Source: Daphnia pulex
Lineage: Eukaryota > Arthropoda > Branchiopoda > Diplostraca > Daphniidae
DNA length: 64,000 bases
Direction: 5' to 3'
Assembly: GCF_021134715.1 (NCBI RefSeq)
Contig: NC_060022.1
Span: 2,423,001-2,487,000, forward strand
Under the pieces are notes generated by a model. It worked only from the letters and a program-made list of their open reading frames with translations, had not been told where the DNA came from and made no database searches. Below, in pieces: positions 51,301 to 61,226 of this stretch. The stretch's first letter is position 1, and each line of letters begins with the position of its first letter. Made by a program: the position numbers and the translations under genes.

Positions 51301-53064
51301 ATGGAGAGCCCTGTAGATAGTGCCATTCAGGTCGAAAAAGTCTCACTTTGGCGTGCTACTCGGGAAATATTTCGGGATTCCCGATCAACATTAAAATATG
51401 TTTTGAATGAGTGTCCTGCATCTTGGCGAACGATTCGATCGGGTATGTCATGGTGTTGTTTGCTCCTCATCATCAATGGAGCTTTTTGGCTGTTTGGTGG
51501 ACTTCTCTTTGCTTCGTTAGAAGGTATGTTTATGTTCATAAACCTTTTGTCTTTCACCACAACAAAATGTTACCCAGGGTTTGATTTCAGTACAACCGCT
51601 AGATGGCATGACAAACTTCTGTCTGCTATCCATGTAAATGTAAACAAAGAGAAAATTTATGTTTTCTACGTTGTTCCCTTTAAGGCTGGCACGAAAGTCG
51701 CTACAAGTGTGGAGCCTTGCGCATCCGGCGTCACTTCATTGAAGAATTATGGGAACAGTCTGCAATATTACCCGAAGACGAATGGAGAGAGTTGGCCCGT
51801 CAACGGCTGATTGATTTTGAAGACCAGCTTCATGAAGCTTTCAGCGCTGGTCTCACTTCTTACACAGGAAAAAGAACTTGGGGTTTTTGGGATGCCGTCG
51901 CATTTAGCATGACGACAGTATCTACAATTGGTAAATAAAATGTTTGTTCAGCTGAAAGTCATGTTGGTGGCAATGTAATGGCAATGATAGATATTTTATT
52001 TTATTTTCAGGATATGGCCATATAGTGCCAGTTACGTGGCTTGGACGAATGATTACTATTTGCTACTCCACTTTTGGAATTCCTCTATTTCTTATTTTGT
52101 TGGCTGAAAGTGGGTTACTTCTGACAAGAATATTGAAACTCTCATGGGTTTATATTGTCAGATTTGGGGCAACTCCCTCAGGAAAGAGAATTTGCCACTC
52201 AAAACTTATCAATGTAGGGGAAAAAACATATTTTACCTTTATATTTCTGAATTCTTCTAATAATTCCTTTATGAATATAGAATTTGTTGAGGTTAATACA
52301 TAACACAATCAACAAAATTTTTGAACAAGGAAAATCAAAAAGGCTGGTTGGGCCACTGTTTGAAACTTTTCAAGGAATCTACAATAATGCCATCAACAGT
52401 GTTAATACTTCCAGAACCTTCTCTGTTGATGACCAGTTTGACATTTCAGCACTAGTAGCCATCTGCCTTCTTTTTCTTTATCTTCTCTGGGGATCCATCC
52501 TTTTTTTCTTAAGTGAAGACTGGTCTCCTTTAGAAGCCTTTTACTTTGTTTACATAACATTGACAACAATTGGATTTGGTGACTATGTACCACAAGTAAA
52601 TTAAAAAACCAAAGTCCTTGGAGTAGACAGTTATTGTTAACCTTTAATGTTTTATATTACAGCATCCTCTTGCTCTTTTGACAAGTGTTGTATACATTAT
52701 TTTCGGTCTTGCTCTCACAGGGCTCTGCCTTAACACCATTCAGGTAACATTGAATTAAATACCTTTCCTTATAAAACTATATTTGATACACTTTTCCTGA
52801 TTCTAGGGCGAACTATTGAGAAAAAGTGACAATGTGCGCGGCAAACTTTGTGCGTTACTAGGACTTCAGTTAAATTGTAACGAAGTTGTGGACCTCGGAT
52901 GCCCTGGCAGTGAAATATTTTTGCCTGCTGAAACCTCTTTCCCATCTGAACCAGTTCCTTTGCCATCTGAAAAAGTTCCTTTGCCATCTGAAATGCCTTT
53001 TCAATCTGAGGAAACAGATCCTATACAATTAGAAACTACAGAAATAGAGAAGAAGGACCAGTAA
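51301..53064 (+). CDS. Two-pore-domain (K2P) potassium channel, 6 exons, 441 aa
   Basis: K2P channels dimerise in the plasma membrane and carry background potassium current. Exons: 51301-51523, 51685-51930, 52011-52213, 52281-52595, 52663-52743 and 52807-53064; all phases close. Membrane segment 1 (CCLLLIINGAFWLFGGLLFA) spans about 52-71. Pore 1 has the filter TTVSTIGYG (filter 157-159). Segments 2-3 include TICYSTFGIPLFLILLAESG. Pore 2 has TLTTIGFGDYVP (filter 322-324), and segment 4 is SVVYIIFGLALTGLCLNTIQ. The YG/FG filter pair and the long loop between segments 2 and 3 recall TRESK/KCNK18-like or nematode TWK channels, but the subfamily is uncertain. The cytoplasmic tail has tandem PSE repeats (about 396-420). 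Confidence 0.93.
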
Positions 53065-54890
53065 AAGTTACCATCATCTAGTTTCATAAAACTTTCCTTT
53101 TATTTAATGTGTTTGAACTTTGAAGCATGGCTTTAATTTGTTATGAAAAAAAATGCCATTTTTTTTGTCTTAATTGTGTGTACTGAAGCATACATAGTTA
53201 CACACATAATTAAAATACTTTTTTTTTTGTAAAATTTATAATAAGAAAAAAATGAGTTCAAGTTAAAAATGTGCTCATGCTCTTCTAGACACAGGGCTTA
53301 CATGGATGTGCTGGTGATGAACAGGTCTATGAATAATTGGATACCATTAAATATATGGTATTCTTCATGATTAGTTCAATGTTAATTTTTATGTTCACAT
53401 ATCTACATGTCTTTTTTCACTTTATTTCTTCTATACATTTATTTACTTATCAGCTAATTTAAAAAATAGGAAAACGATTTGATGATTCAGTCGTTTAACC
53501 GCCAGTCCGCCCGTTCACTTTGAGCTAGTAGGCCTAGTTGTGTTTGAGCTAATAGTCATCCGTAATCGAACTTGCAATGGCATTCAATCAAGACGGGCTT
53601 CAATTTTCGAACATGATGCCGATGATGGACAAGTGATAGTGCTTTACCTACGTAATCCTTGTCAAATTTGAGGTCGATTTCATAAAAAGGTGGTAAATTT
53701 TTTTTCTACGTTTTATCAACTTGTTGGACATATTTATGATTACAAGTGTTTATTGAAGCATTGAAGGTTGTAAAGTTTGTGTCAAAAGGTGGGGTTAGAA
53801 TTTTTGTCAAAAGGTAGGGTTAGTAGAATTCGTCCACCAGGTGGTTTGGTGTTGCAGTCAGCTACTGTCAGTTCCTCAGTTGTCAGTACAGACTACAGAA
53901 GACCGAGGCGAACAGAAGTGAATACTCCTCTACAGTATTACCTTATTCGTCTTCGGGACGCTGCACGCTGACGATGTTTGTCATGACAACGAGCTTCAAC
54001 ATTTTCCATTGTGAAGATGAAGATTTGTTTTAAATTTATGTCCATGAACGCTATTGTGTATGTGAATTAGGTATATTCTGGTATTCGTGTGTGGATCTAA
54101 AGGTTATTTTGCCTACAGGCTACAATATCAGTCCCACTCCCAGTGTGTCGTCCGACCATGTGTCCTGAAAGTGCTGTCCGTATGCTGAAATGTCTCGTTA
54201 CTTCAAACTTTATTGGAATGGTAACTATTTTTGATATTCGTTTTCCAAATTAAGTTGTAATATTAGTCAATTAAATATATTCCTTATTGGATATTTCATT
54301 ACATTTTCATTCAGTTTCATTTTGTTTCAACTACATTTGATTGCAAAACAAGTGTTGACGATTATTGCTGGCTTAAAATTTTGAAAAAGAATTGTTGAAG
54401 CAACGTTTAAAGAAGTCGTTAGCACGCTAATTTAATTTTGTAACTACTGCGTATTTCCAAAGTTGAAGCAATTTTTTTCCTTTAATTTTCGAAAGCTAGA
54501 TTTATTCAAACTGTTGAATGATGGTGTTTGCTGCTCGATGTGTAGATGGTGAAAGGTGTGGTTGACTCGGAATAAGCTGGGGTTGACTCTGGTATTGGTT
54601 AATCTACAGTTTCTTTGCTTACGTTAACCTTCTTCCGGAAAGTGGTTTGTATAGGAATGTTGATGATAAGATATAATTGGTTTCTAATAGACGTGCCTAA
54701 GAATGTTAACTTTAGAATCAGTAAAAAAGAGTGACAAAGCCTTTTTAAGTAAGATGCTGGATTGCTTTTGTTTATCTTCACTTCAAAGGTGATTTTTACG
54801 TAAATCGTGTCATTCAGTGCTGTAGAATTTGGGCGAGAACGAGACATGTTTTGTTACACAACCATTTGGTATTAATTTTGATTTTGTTTG
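53065..54890. other. K2P 3'UTR and intergenic DNA
   Basis: AT-rich. A 24-bp direct repeat containing GTCAAAAGGT and GGGTTAG occurs at about 53,779 and 53,803. An open frame of 19 codons (MAFNQDGLQFSNMMPMMDK) starts at 53,578, but I do not recognise it and there is no clear splice donor. From about 54,540 fragments similar to the downstream tandem units begin. Confidence 0.5.
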
Positions 54891-55098
54891 TTGTAGACCC
54901 ATCCCCATTAGGAAAGTCAACCTGCAGAAGGCTGGGCCAGTTTGTATGTCCTTTACTTTCGACGGTCACGGAAAGCATTACGTAAAACATGTCATGCAGT
55001 AGTGTAGAGGTTGGGTGAGAACGGGATGTGTTGCATCATTATCAAGCAGGTACGGAGGCCGTAAGGCTTAGGAGGTGAAACAGGGTGAGAAAAAATCG

Positions 55099-55135
55099 TA
55101 TAAAAGGAGAGAGAAAAGGCGTTTGAAATCAGTTG
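55099..55135 (+). promoter_or_regulatory. YYT-array core promoter 1 (TATA + initiator)
   Basis: TATAAAAG at 55,099 is followed 30 bp later by the arthropod-type initiator TCAGTTG at 55,129. The surrounding sequence (gagagaaaagg ... cagctccgac) is shared with the other three units. Confidence 0.7.
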
Positions 55136-55553
55136 AGTGAGCAGCTCCGACGCGGCAACAATTGCAGAGCACCATCTGTCACCAGCTGTCTTCTTCATCT
55201 TAGTACCAGTCCGTAATCATTGGTATGTGTTCTGTTTTTATATGATGTTTTGTATTTTGTGTTTGTTTTGTTTGTTTTGTTTTGTGTTTCGACTATGGCG
55301 TCGTGCTGCTGATGGGTGTTTTACCGTTGATGGCTGTGACGACCATTTGTGTACAGATGTCCTCTGGGTATAGCGGATACCGAACCGCAACGCCGACGAT
55401 CTACTAACAACAATAAACGCAACAGCCAACCACACCACCAAGGTTCCAGGGAATAACACCACAACTTATGATGTCCATAGCGCCTACACCGGCGCCATGA
55501 ATTGTAGATTATAGATATCTTATCCTGCAGTTGCTGCAAGTAGTAAGTGTGTG
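55131..55553 (+). pseudogene. YYT-repeat secreted protein pseudogene, copy 1
   Basis: In intact copies exon 1 should end with the start codon ATGG before gtaa; here it ends ATTG/gtatgt (55,219-55,222), so the start is lost. Exon 2 (from about 55,291) encodes a signal-peptide-like VVLLMGVLPLMAV followed by GYSGYRTATPTIY, then an in-frame TAA at 55,405 and frame breaks in the rest. The remaining nucleotides still align to the YYTTTTYASA...NYTTTYD...YYTDAM type repeat. Family members appear to be short Tyr/Thr-rich secreted, perhaps cuticular, proteins; function is not established. Confidence 0.65.
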
Positions 55554-56356
55554 TTTCTTTAATTCTTTATCGGTTTCAGACCTACAGCATTTGATTGTTT
55601 TAGTTGGCATGGGAAGAGACATGAGCTTAACGGATGTTTTAATCCTCTCGTGTCCTCTACACTATCAATGTCTAGAACTTTTGTTGAATTGTGTGTAAGT
55701 GTTTCAAGTAGAGAGCGTAGAGACAATAGTTTTGCTAAGGAAAAAAATGTATTTTAAATTATTTTAAGTGAAGTTCTTCTCAACAAGTCATGTAGGATTT
55801 CGTGTTGGAATTTGTTGGTATAGTTAAATTTGAGCGGTTCATGGGCTGCTAAACTAATTTTTTCAATCATTCTTATCTTACTTCTCCAATCTCAAATGCT
55901 ATTTACAAAGCGAGTTTTAAGCTGTAACCGTGATATTCCTTTTGATATTGGTTGTTGACCTGTTGTAGACCTGTTGTAGACCCATTCCAATCCCCAGTAA
56001 CATAATCCAGCAGAAGGAAAGATCAGTTTGCATGTCCTTCCTTCGCGCTCGAAGGTCACATTGATGTTTAAGTTATTAAACGTGCTATGCAGTGCTGTAG
56101 AGGTTGGGTGAGAACGAGAAATATTTTGTTACATAACCATTTGGTATTCATTTTGATTTTGTTTTTTTTTGTAGACCCATCCCCATCAGCGACGTCAACC
56201 TGCAGAAGGATAGGCCAGTTTGCTTCGAAGGTCACGGAAATCATTACGTAAAACGTGTCATGTGGTGTAGAGGTTGGGTGAGAAAATGACGTGTTTCATT
56301 ATCAAGCAGGTACAATACCCGCAAGGCTTAGGAGGTGAGGGTGCGAAAAAAATTCG

Positions 56357-56393
56357 TATAAAAGGAGAGAGAAAAGGATACAGACATCAGTTG
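56357..56393 (+). promoter_or_regulatory. YYT-array core promoter 2 (TATA + initiator)
   Basis: TATAAAAG at 56,357 with TCAGTTG at 56,387, 30 bp apart. The 250 bp around it are nearly identical to the unit at 57,945. Confidence 0.7.
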
Positions 56394-57068
56394 GGTGAGC
56401 ATCACCGACACGGCAACAACTGCTGTGGACCACCTGTACCAATTGGCTTCTTCATCGCATTACCAGCTCGCAACAATTGGTAAACATTCCGTTACTCTAC
56501 ATAGAGTTTTGTATTATTAAGTTTACTATTGACTATGGTTTAATTATCAGTTGCTATTTGATGCCAATGTTTAAATATATAATTTGTCTATTTAACCATG
56601 GCGTCGTGCTGCTGTTGGGTGTTGTATCGTTGATGGCTGGGTCGACCACTGGTGTACCGATGTTTCCTTCACCAACGCCATCACCAACTGGATTGTTCAT
56701 CGTTTAACCAGTTCGCAATTATTGGTAATGTTATGTTGAATGTTTATCAATTCTTCTTTGTTCTATTTGGTAATATGACGGTTATTGATATTGATATTAA
56801 TATTAATATTTTTAATTGTTTAGCTAACTATAATGTCGTGCTGCTGTCGGATATCGTTGATGGCTGGGTCGTCCGCTAGTCTACCAATGACTTTCGGTAC
56901 GGATACCAAACCGCAATGTCGACGTCCTACTACACAACAACAGCATACGCTTCAGCCGGTTATTACACCATCAATGCTCCAGGGAATTACACCACAACTC
57001 ATGATCCCCCGAGCTACTACACCGACGCCCTGAATTTTAGATATCCTTCAGCTTCTGCAATGCAGTAA
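56389..57068 (+). pseudogene. YYT-repeat pseudogene, chimeric copy 2 (exon 1 - exon 2 - exon 1' - exon 2')
   Basis: Exon 1 ends ATTG/gtaaac at 56,479. A first exon 2 (about 56,592-56,706) reads VVLLLGVVSLMAGSTTGVPM, then switches to sequence homologous to exon 1 (accaactgg...ttcatcg...ccagttcgcaa) ending ATTG/gtaatg at 56,724. A second exon 2 after TTTAG (56,822) has frameshifts in the signal peptide. It then has a fully open YYT body (YGYQTAMSTSYYTTTAYASA onward, ending SASAMQ and TAA at about 57,066) in another frame. This looks like the product of unequal crossing-over between tandem copies. Confidence 0.6.
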
Positions 57069-57944
57069 GTGTGTTTCTTTAATTCTCTATCGGTTTCAGA
57101 CTTCCAGCATTCTGTTTCAGTTGGTATGGGGTGAAGCCAGGAATGAAAACAGATGTGGGGTTCAATGGGTGTTGCTTTAATTTTATCGAGATTTTCTCGT
57201 ATCTATACACACTTTATGTTTGAAATATTTGAATAGTTATATGCAATTGTTTGAAGTGGAGGGTGGGGAAAATATTTTGACTGAGGAAAAAATTGCTTTG
57301 GATTAATTTAAGGGGAAGTTCTACATAACAAGGCATTTAAACATGTGGGGATTTGTGTTAGAATGTGTGTGGTTATGGGGCTCCGAAACTGAAGTTTATC
57401 TTCTGCTAGATTTCTCTCAAATAGTATAATCCATGAAGCGTTTTTGACTAAATAGCATCTGACCGTATGGAAGGGCTTTTTAGCTTTTACATGTTAAGTC
57501 ATTTTTTCAATCATTCTCATCTTATTTCTCCAATGTCAAATGCTATTTACAAACCGAGTTTTAAGCTATTATTATGATATTCCTTTTGATATTGGTTGTT
57601 GACCTGTTGTCTACCCATTCCAATTCCCAGCAACACAAACCAGCAGGAAGAAAGACCAGTTTGCATGCCCTTCCTTCGCACTCGAAGGTGACATTGATTG
57701 TTAAGTTAACTTGTCATTCAGTGCTGAAGTGGTTGGGTGAGAACGAGAAATGTTTTGTTACATAACCATTTGGTATTCATTTTGATTTTGTTTTTTGTAG
57801 AGGCCAGTGTGCTTCGAAGGTCACGGAAATCATTACGTAAAACGTGTCATGTGGTGTAGAGGTTGGGTGAGAAAATGACGTTTCATTATCAAGCAGGTAC
57901 AATACCCGCAAGGCTTAGGAGGTGAGGGTGCGAAAAAAAATGTG

Positions 57945-57981
57945 TATAAAAGGAGAGAGAAAAGGATACAGACATCAGTTG
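57945..57981 (+). promoter_or_regulatory. YYT-array core promoter 3 (TATA + initiator)
   Basis: TATAAAAG at 57,945 and TCAGTTG at 57,975, 30 bp apart. It is almost identical to promoter 2, indicating a recent duplication. Confidence 0.7.
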
Positions 57982-58412
57982 GGTGAGCATCACCGACATG
58001 GCAACAACTGCTGTGGACTGCCTGTACCAACTGGCTTCTTCATCGCATTACCAGCTCGAAACAATTGGTAAACATTTCGTTTCTCTACATAGTTTTGTAT
58101 TACTAAGTCTATTATTGACTATGGGTTAATATGCCATTCACTGTTTGTCTATTTAACTGTGGCGTCGTGTTGCTGTTGGGTGTTGTATCGTTGATGGCTT
58201 GGTCGACCACTGGTGTACCGATGTTTCCTTCGCCAACCCCATCGCCAACTGGATTGTTCATCGATAAACGAGTTCGCAGTCATGGGTAATTTATCCTTCA
58301 TTGTTCTATTTGTTGCCGGTTATTGAATATTAATATAAATATTTTTAATTGTTTAGTCAACTACACGCCAACACGCCCTGAATTATAGACGTCCTTCAGT
58401 TTCTGCCAGCAG
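57977..58412 (+). pseudogene. YYT-repeat pseudogene, chimeric copy 3, truncated
   Basis: It repeats the arrangement of copy 2. Exon 1 ends ATTG/gtaaac (58,067). A signal-peptide exon has one difference that changes the ATGGCTGGG stretch to ATGGCTTGG. An exon-1-like segment then keeps an intact ATGG/gtaatt (58,282-58,285). After TTTAG (58,357) only a short remnant of the final exon is left (tcaactacacgcc ... cgccctgaattatag), with the YYT body deleted. Confidence 0.6.
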
Positions 58413-59068
58413 TAAGTGTTTCTTTTATTCTCTATCGGTATCAGACTTCCAGCATTTAGTTTTAGTCGGCATGGGGTGAAGCCAGAAATGGAAACAGATA
58501 TGGGTCCAAATTGCTTAATTCTCTCGTGCTTAGTAGAGGGAAGAGGGAAGTAGAGGGTAGGGAAAATATTTTGGCTTAGGAAAAAATTGCTTTGGACTTA
58601 TTTTAAGGGGAAGTTCTACATAACAAGGCATTTAAACATGTGGGGTTTTGTGTTGGAATGTGTGTGGTTAATGGGCTGTGAAACTGAAGTTTATCTTCTG
58701 CAAGAATTCTCTTAAATAGTATAATCCATGAAGCGTTGTTGACCCTTCACTAGCACATGCGCATCGAGTTTTTCCATGCCAAGTAATTTTTTTTAATCAT
58801 TATTTTAAATGTCAATTGCTGTTTATAAATTGAGATTTAAGACACAATTATTTGGTGTTCATTTTGATATTGGTTGTTGTCTTGTTGTTGTTCTTGTTGT
58901 TGACCTATTCCAATCCCGGTAACGTCAACCTGCAGAAGGAAAAGAATGTGAATGCCATGCAAACTTCCGAGGTCACGGAGATCATTACGTAAAACTTGTC
59001 ATGTAGTGGTGTTGGGGGGTTGGGTAAGAACGGGCCACTTTTCATTGAGTTAGAGTGAGAAAAAGTCG

Positions 59069-59104
59069 TATAAAAGGAGAGAAGAAAAGTGTAGAAATCA
59101 GTTG
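59069..59104 (+). promoter_or_regulatory. YYT-array core promoter 4 (TATA + initiator)
   Basis: TATAAAAG at 59,069 and TCAGTTG at 59,098, 29 bp apart. It is more diverged than promoters 1-3 but has the same layout. Confidence 0.65.
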
Positions 59105-59635
59105 AGCAAGCATCTCCGACCCGGCAATATAACTGCACTATTCCAATTCTCAATAATAGGTAAACAAAAAGTTCAACTAGTGTTTTGTGACAATTCAAAT
59201 TTACTTGTTTTTGTGTCACTTTATAATTGAACATTGATTATTCTCATTGTCTAGTTAACTGGCTTCGTGCTGCTGTTGAATGTTGTATCGTTGCTGGCTG
59301 AGTCGACCACTGGTGTACCGATATTCCCTGGGCATGGCGGATATTAAACCGCGACGCTGCTGTCTTACTACACATCAACATAGGTGACGACCTGTTACCA
59401 CACCGGGACTACCAAGTATACTTCACAGAAAATGCAGAATATTACACAAGTACATGTGCTACCCCAGTTTACTACATCGAGTAACCTAAGCATTACTCTG
59501 GTCCGAGCTACAACAGAGGCACTGTTTACTACACCACCATTGACCCCGATTGTTACGCTGCCCCCAACCGCTACATTGAAGCTCCGAAGTACTACACCAT
59601 TGAAGGTAAACCAATTCGCATTGATGGGTAGATAT
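59100..59635 (+). pseudogene. YYT-repeat pseudogene, copy 4
   Basis: Exon 1 ends without an ATG (ATAG/gtaaac, 59,160). After TCTAG (about 59,254) exon 2 encodes FVLLLNVVSLLAESTTGVPI and FPGHGGY, then TAA. The following nucleotides keep YYT-like segments (for example TTTACTACACCACCATTGAC and AAGTACTACACCATTGAAGG) in shifting frames. It ends with an exon-1-like accaattcgcattgATGG/gtagat at 59,635. Confidence 0.6.
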
Positions 59636-59696
59636 TCATTTATATTTCGAGTCGTGAATCAATTCTACATAGTTTCTGGTTGTTGATAATTTGATA

Positions 59697-60056
59697 TGAC
59701 TGTTGCGTGTTGTATCATTGATGGCTGGGTCGACGACGAGTGTACCGATGTATCCTGGGTATGCTGATTTTCAAGTACCAACAGCTATAGAATATTACAC
59801 CACGTTGCTGCCTTACTACTTAACATTAACATACGCAATATATACGAATATCTACGCTGCTTCGAGGTACTGCACGGAAGTATCAGTCTACCCCAAGTTA
59901 CATCAACAAAACGAGTACTACACTGGAGATCTCAAATTCTACACCACCAAAGCTACAAAGTATTTTACCACATCCTACGCTGTTCTAGGTTACTATACTG
60001 ATGTTTCGAAATATTATTTTGATTATAGGCACTACACCGAGGCTGCAGCTTATTAA
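59697..60056 (+). pseudogene. YYT-repeat exon with intact body but no start, copy 5
   Basis: Open from about 59,700 to TAA at 60,054. It reads LLRVVSLMAGSTTSVPMYPG, then AIEYYTTLLPYY, EYYTGDLKFYTTKATKYFTT, VLGYYTDVSKYY and HYTEAAAY. The hydrophobic end of a signal peptide is present, but an in-frame TGA lies just upstream and no functional ATG or acceptor is seen. It is the best-preserved Tyr/Thr repeat body here. It may be an exon of a gene I cannot assemble, so 'pseudogene' is the likelier of two readings. Confidence 0.5.
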
Positions 60057-60153
60057 AACACCAAAGCGGTTGAGTATCGAGGGGTGTAAGTACTACCCCT
60101 TAACCTACTGCAGAGTAGTGTTGTTAACAACTGCCATAATCATTAGAAATATT

Positions 60154-60676
60154 CTCAACCATGGGTAAATATTACATTTTAATTAGAATCGTGGATTAGT
60201 GTTATCGTTGTTGTAAATATGAATAGTTACAATTTAAAACTAATGTTCACATTGTTTATCTTTTAGATAACCGGTGTTTTGCTACTGTTGAGGATGGTGA
60301 TAAAGTGATGTGGTGTTGGTGTAGTGATGTTTCCTGGGTATGGCGGATATTAACCAGCGACGTTGCTGTCTTACTACACAACAAACTTTACGACCTGTTA
60401 CTACACCGGGATTTATTAACGGGAAATATTAATGTTACACAACCACGGATGCTAAATCAGTGTCTACAATCAGTGTCTACAATCAGTGTCTACAATCAGT
60501 GTCTACAATCAGTGTCTACAATCAGTGTCTACAATCAGTGTCTACAATCAGTGTCTACAATCAACAAACCGAGACTTCTATATTACACTACCAACGCCCT
60601 CAAGTATTACATTACAACCTACGCTGCCCAATACTACTATACCGAGGCTTCGAAGTTCTACACCATTAAGGCATAA
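60154..60676 (+). pseudogene. YYT-repeat copy 6, disrupted by a 13-bp tandem repeat
   Basis: Exon 1 ends with an intact ATGG/gtaaat (about 60,163) and an acceptor TTTTAG follows at 60,267. The joined frame reads MDNRCFATVE..., shifted relative to the signal peptide, but stays open through the 13-bp repeat at 60,458-60,561. There it returns to the YYT frame (LLYYTTNALKYYITTYAAQY and YYTEASKFYTIKA, then TAA at 60,674). A long open frame therefore exists (60,305-60,676), but its N-terminal half is out-of-frame family sequence. Another exon-1-like end, ATGA/gtaaat, follows at about 60,690. Confidence 0.5.
60458..60561. repeat. 13-bp tandem repeat, 8 copies (CAGTGTCTACAAT)
   Basis: Eight perfect copies of CAGTGTCTACAAT. 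Because 13 is not a multiple of 3, each frame cycles through all three readings and all three are stop-free, giving a 13-aa period (CLQSVSTISVYNQ). Confidence 0.92.
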
Positions 60677-60839
60677 CCAATTCGCCATCATGAGTAAATA
60701 TGCTTTAAAACTGCCTTTTTTTTATCTTGATTTCTCTTTATCCTATTCTTTTTGTTTATCTTTATTTTAACTTTTTTATTTTTTCCTTATTTAATATTTT
60801 TCTTTTTTTAATTTTTTAGTCTTTCTTTTTCTATTTTTC

Positions 60840-61195
60840 AATCTACCTTCTTTTTCTTTTTTTCAAATCTTCCTTCTTTTTCTTTTTTTAATTTTTCAAT
60901 CTTCCTTCTTTTTCTTTTTTTAATTTTTCAATCTTCCTTCTTTTTCTTTTTTTAATTTTTCAAACTTCCTTCTTTTTCTATTTTTCAATCTTCCTTCTTT
61001 TTCTATTTTTAATATTTCAATCTTCCTTCTTTTTCTATTTTTCAATCTTCCTTCTTTTTCTATTTTTCAATCTTCCTTCTTTTTCTATTTTTCAATCTTC
61101 CTTCTTTTTCTATTTTTCAATCTTCCTTCTTTTTCTATTTTTCAATCTTCCTTCTTTTTCTATTTTTCAATCTTCCTTCTTTTTCTTTTTATAAT
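60840..61195. repeat. Degenerate 25-bp pyrimidine-rich tandem repeat
   Basis: Units of the form TCTTCCTTCTTTTTCTA plus TTTTTCAA recur every 25 bp, near-perfect from about 61,000 to 61,190 and more variable before. It directly precedes the 17-bp array and shares the CTTCTTTTTC core. Confidence 0.85.
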
Positions 61196-61226
61196 TTTTC
61201 AAATTTCCTTTTTCTATTTTTAATTA

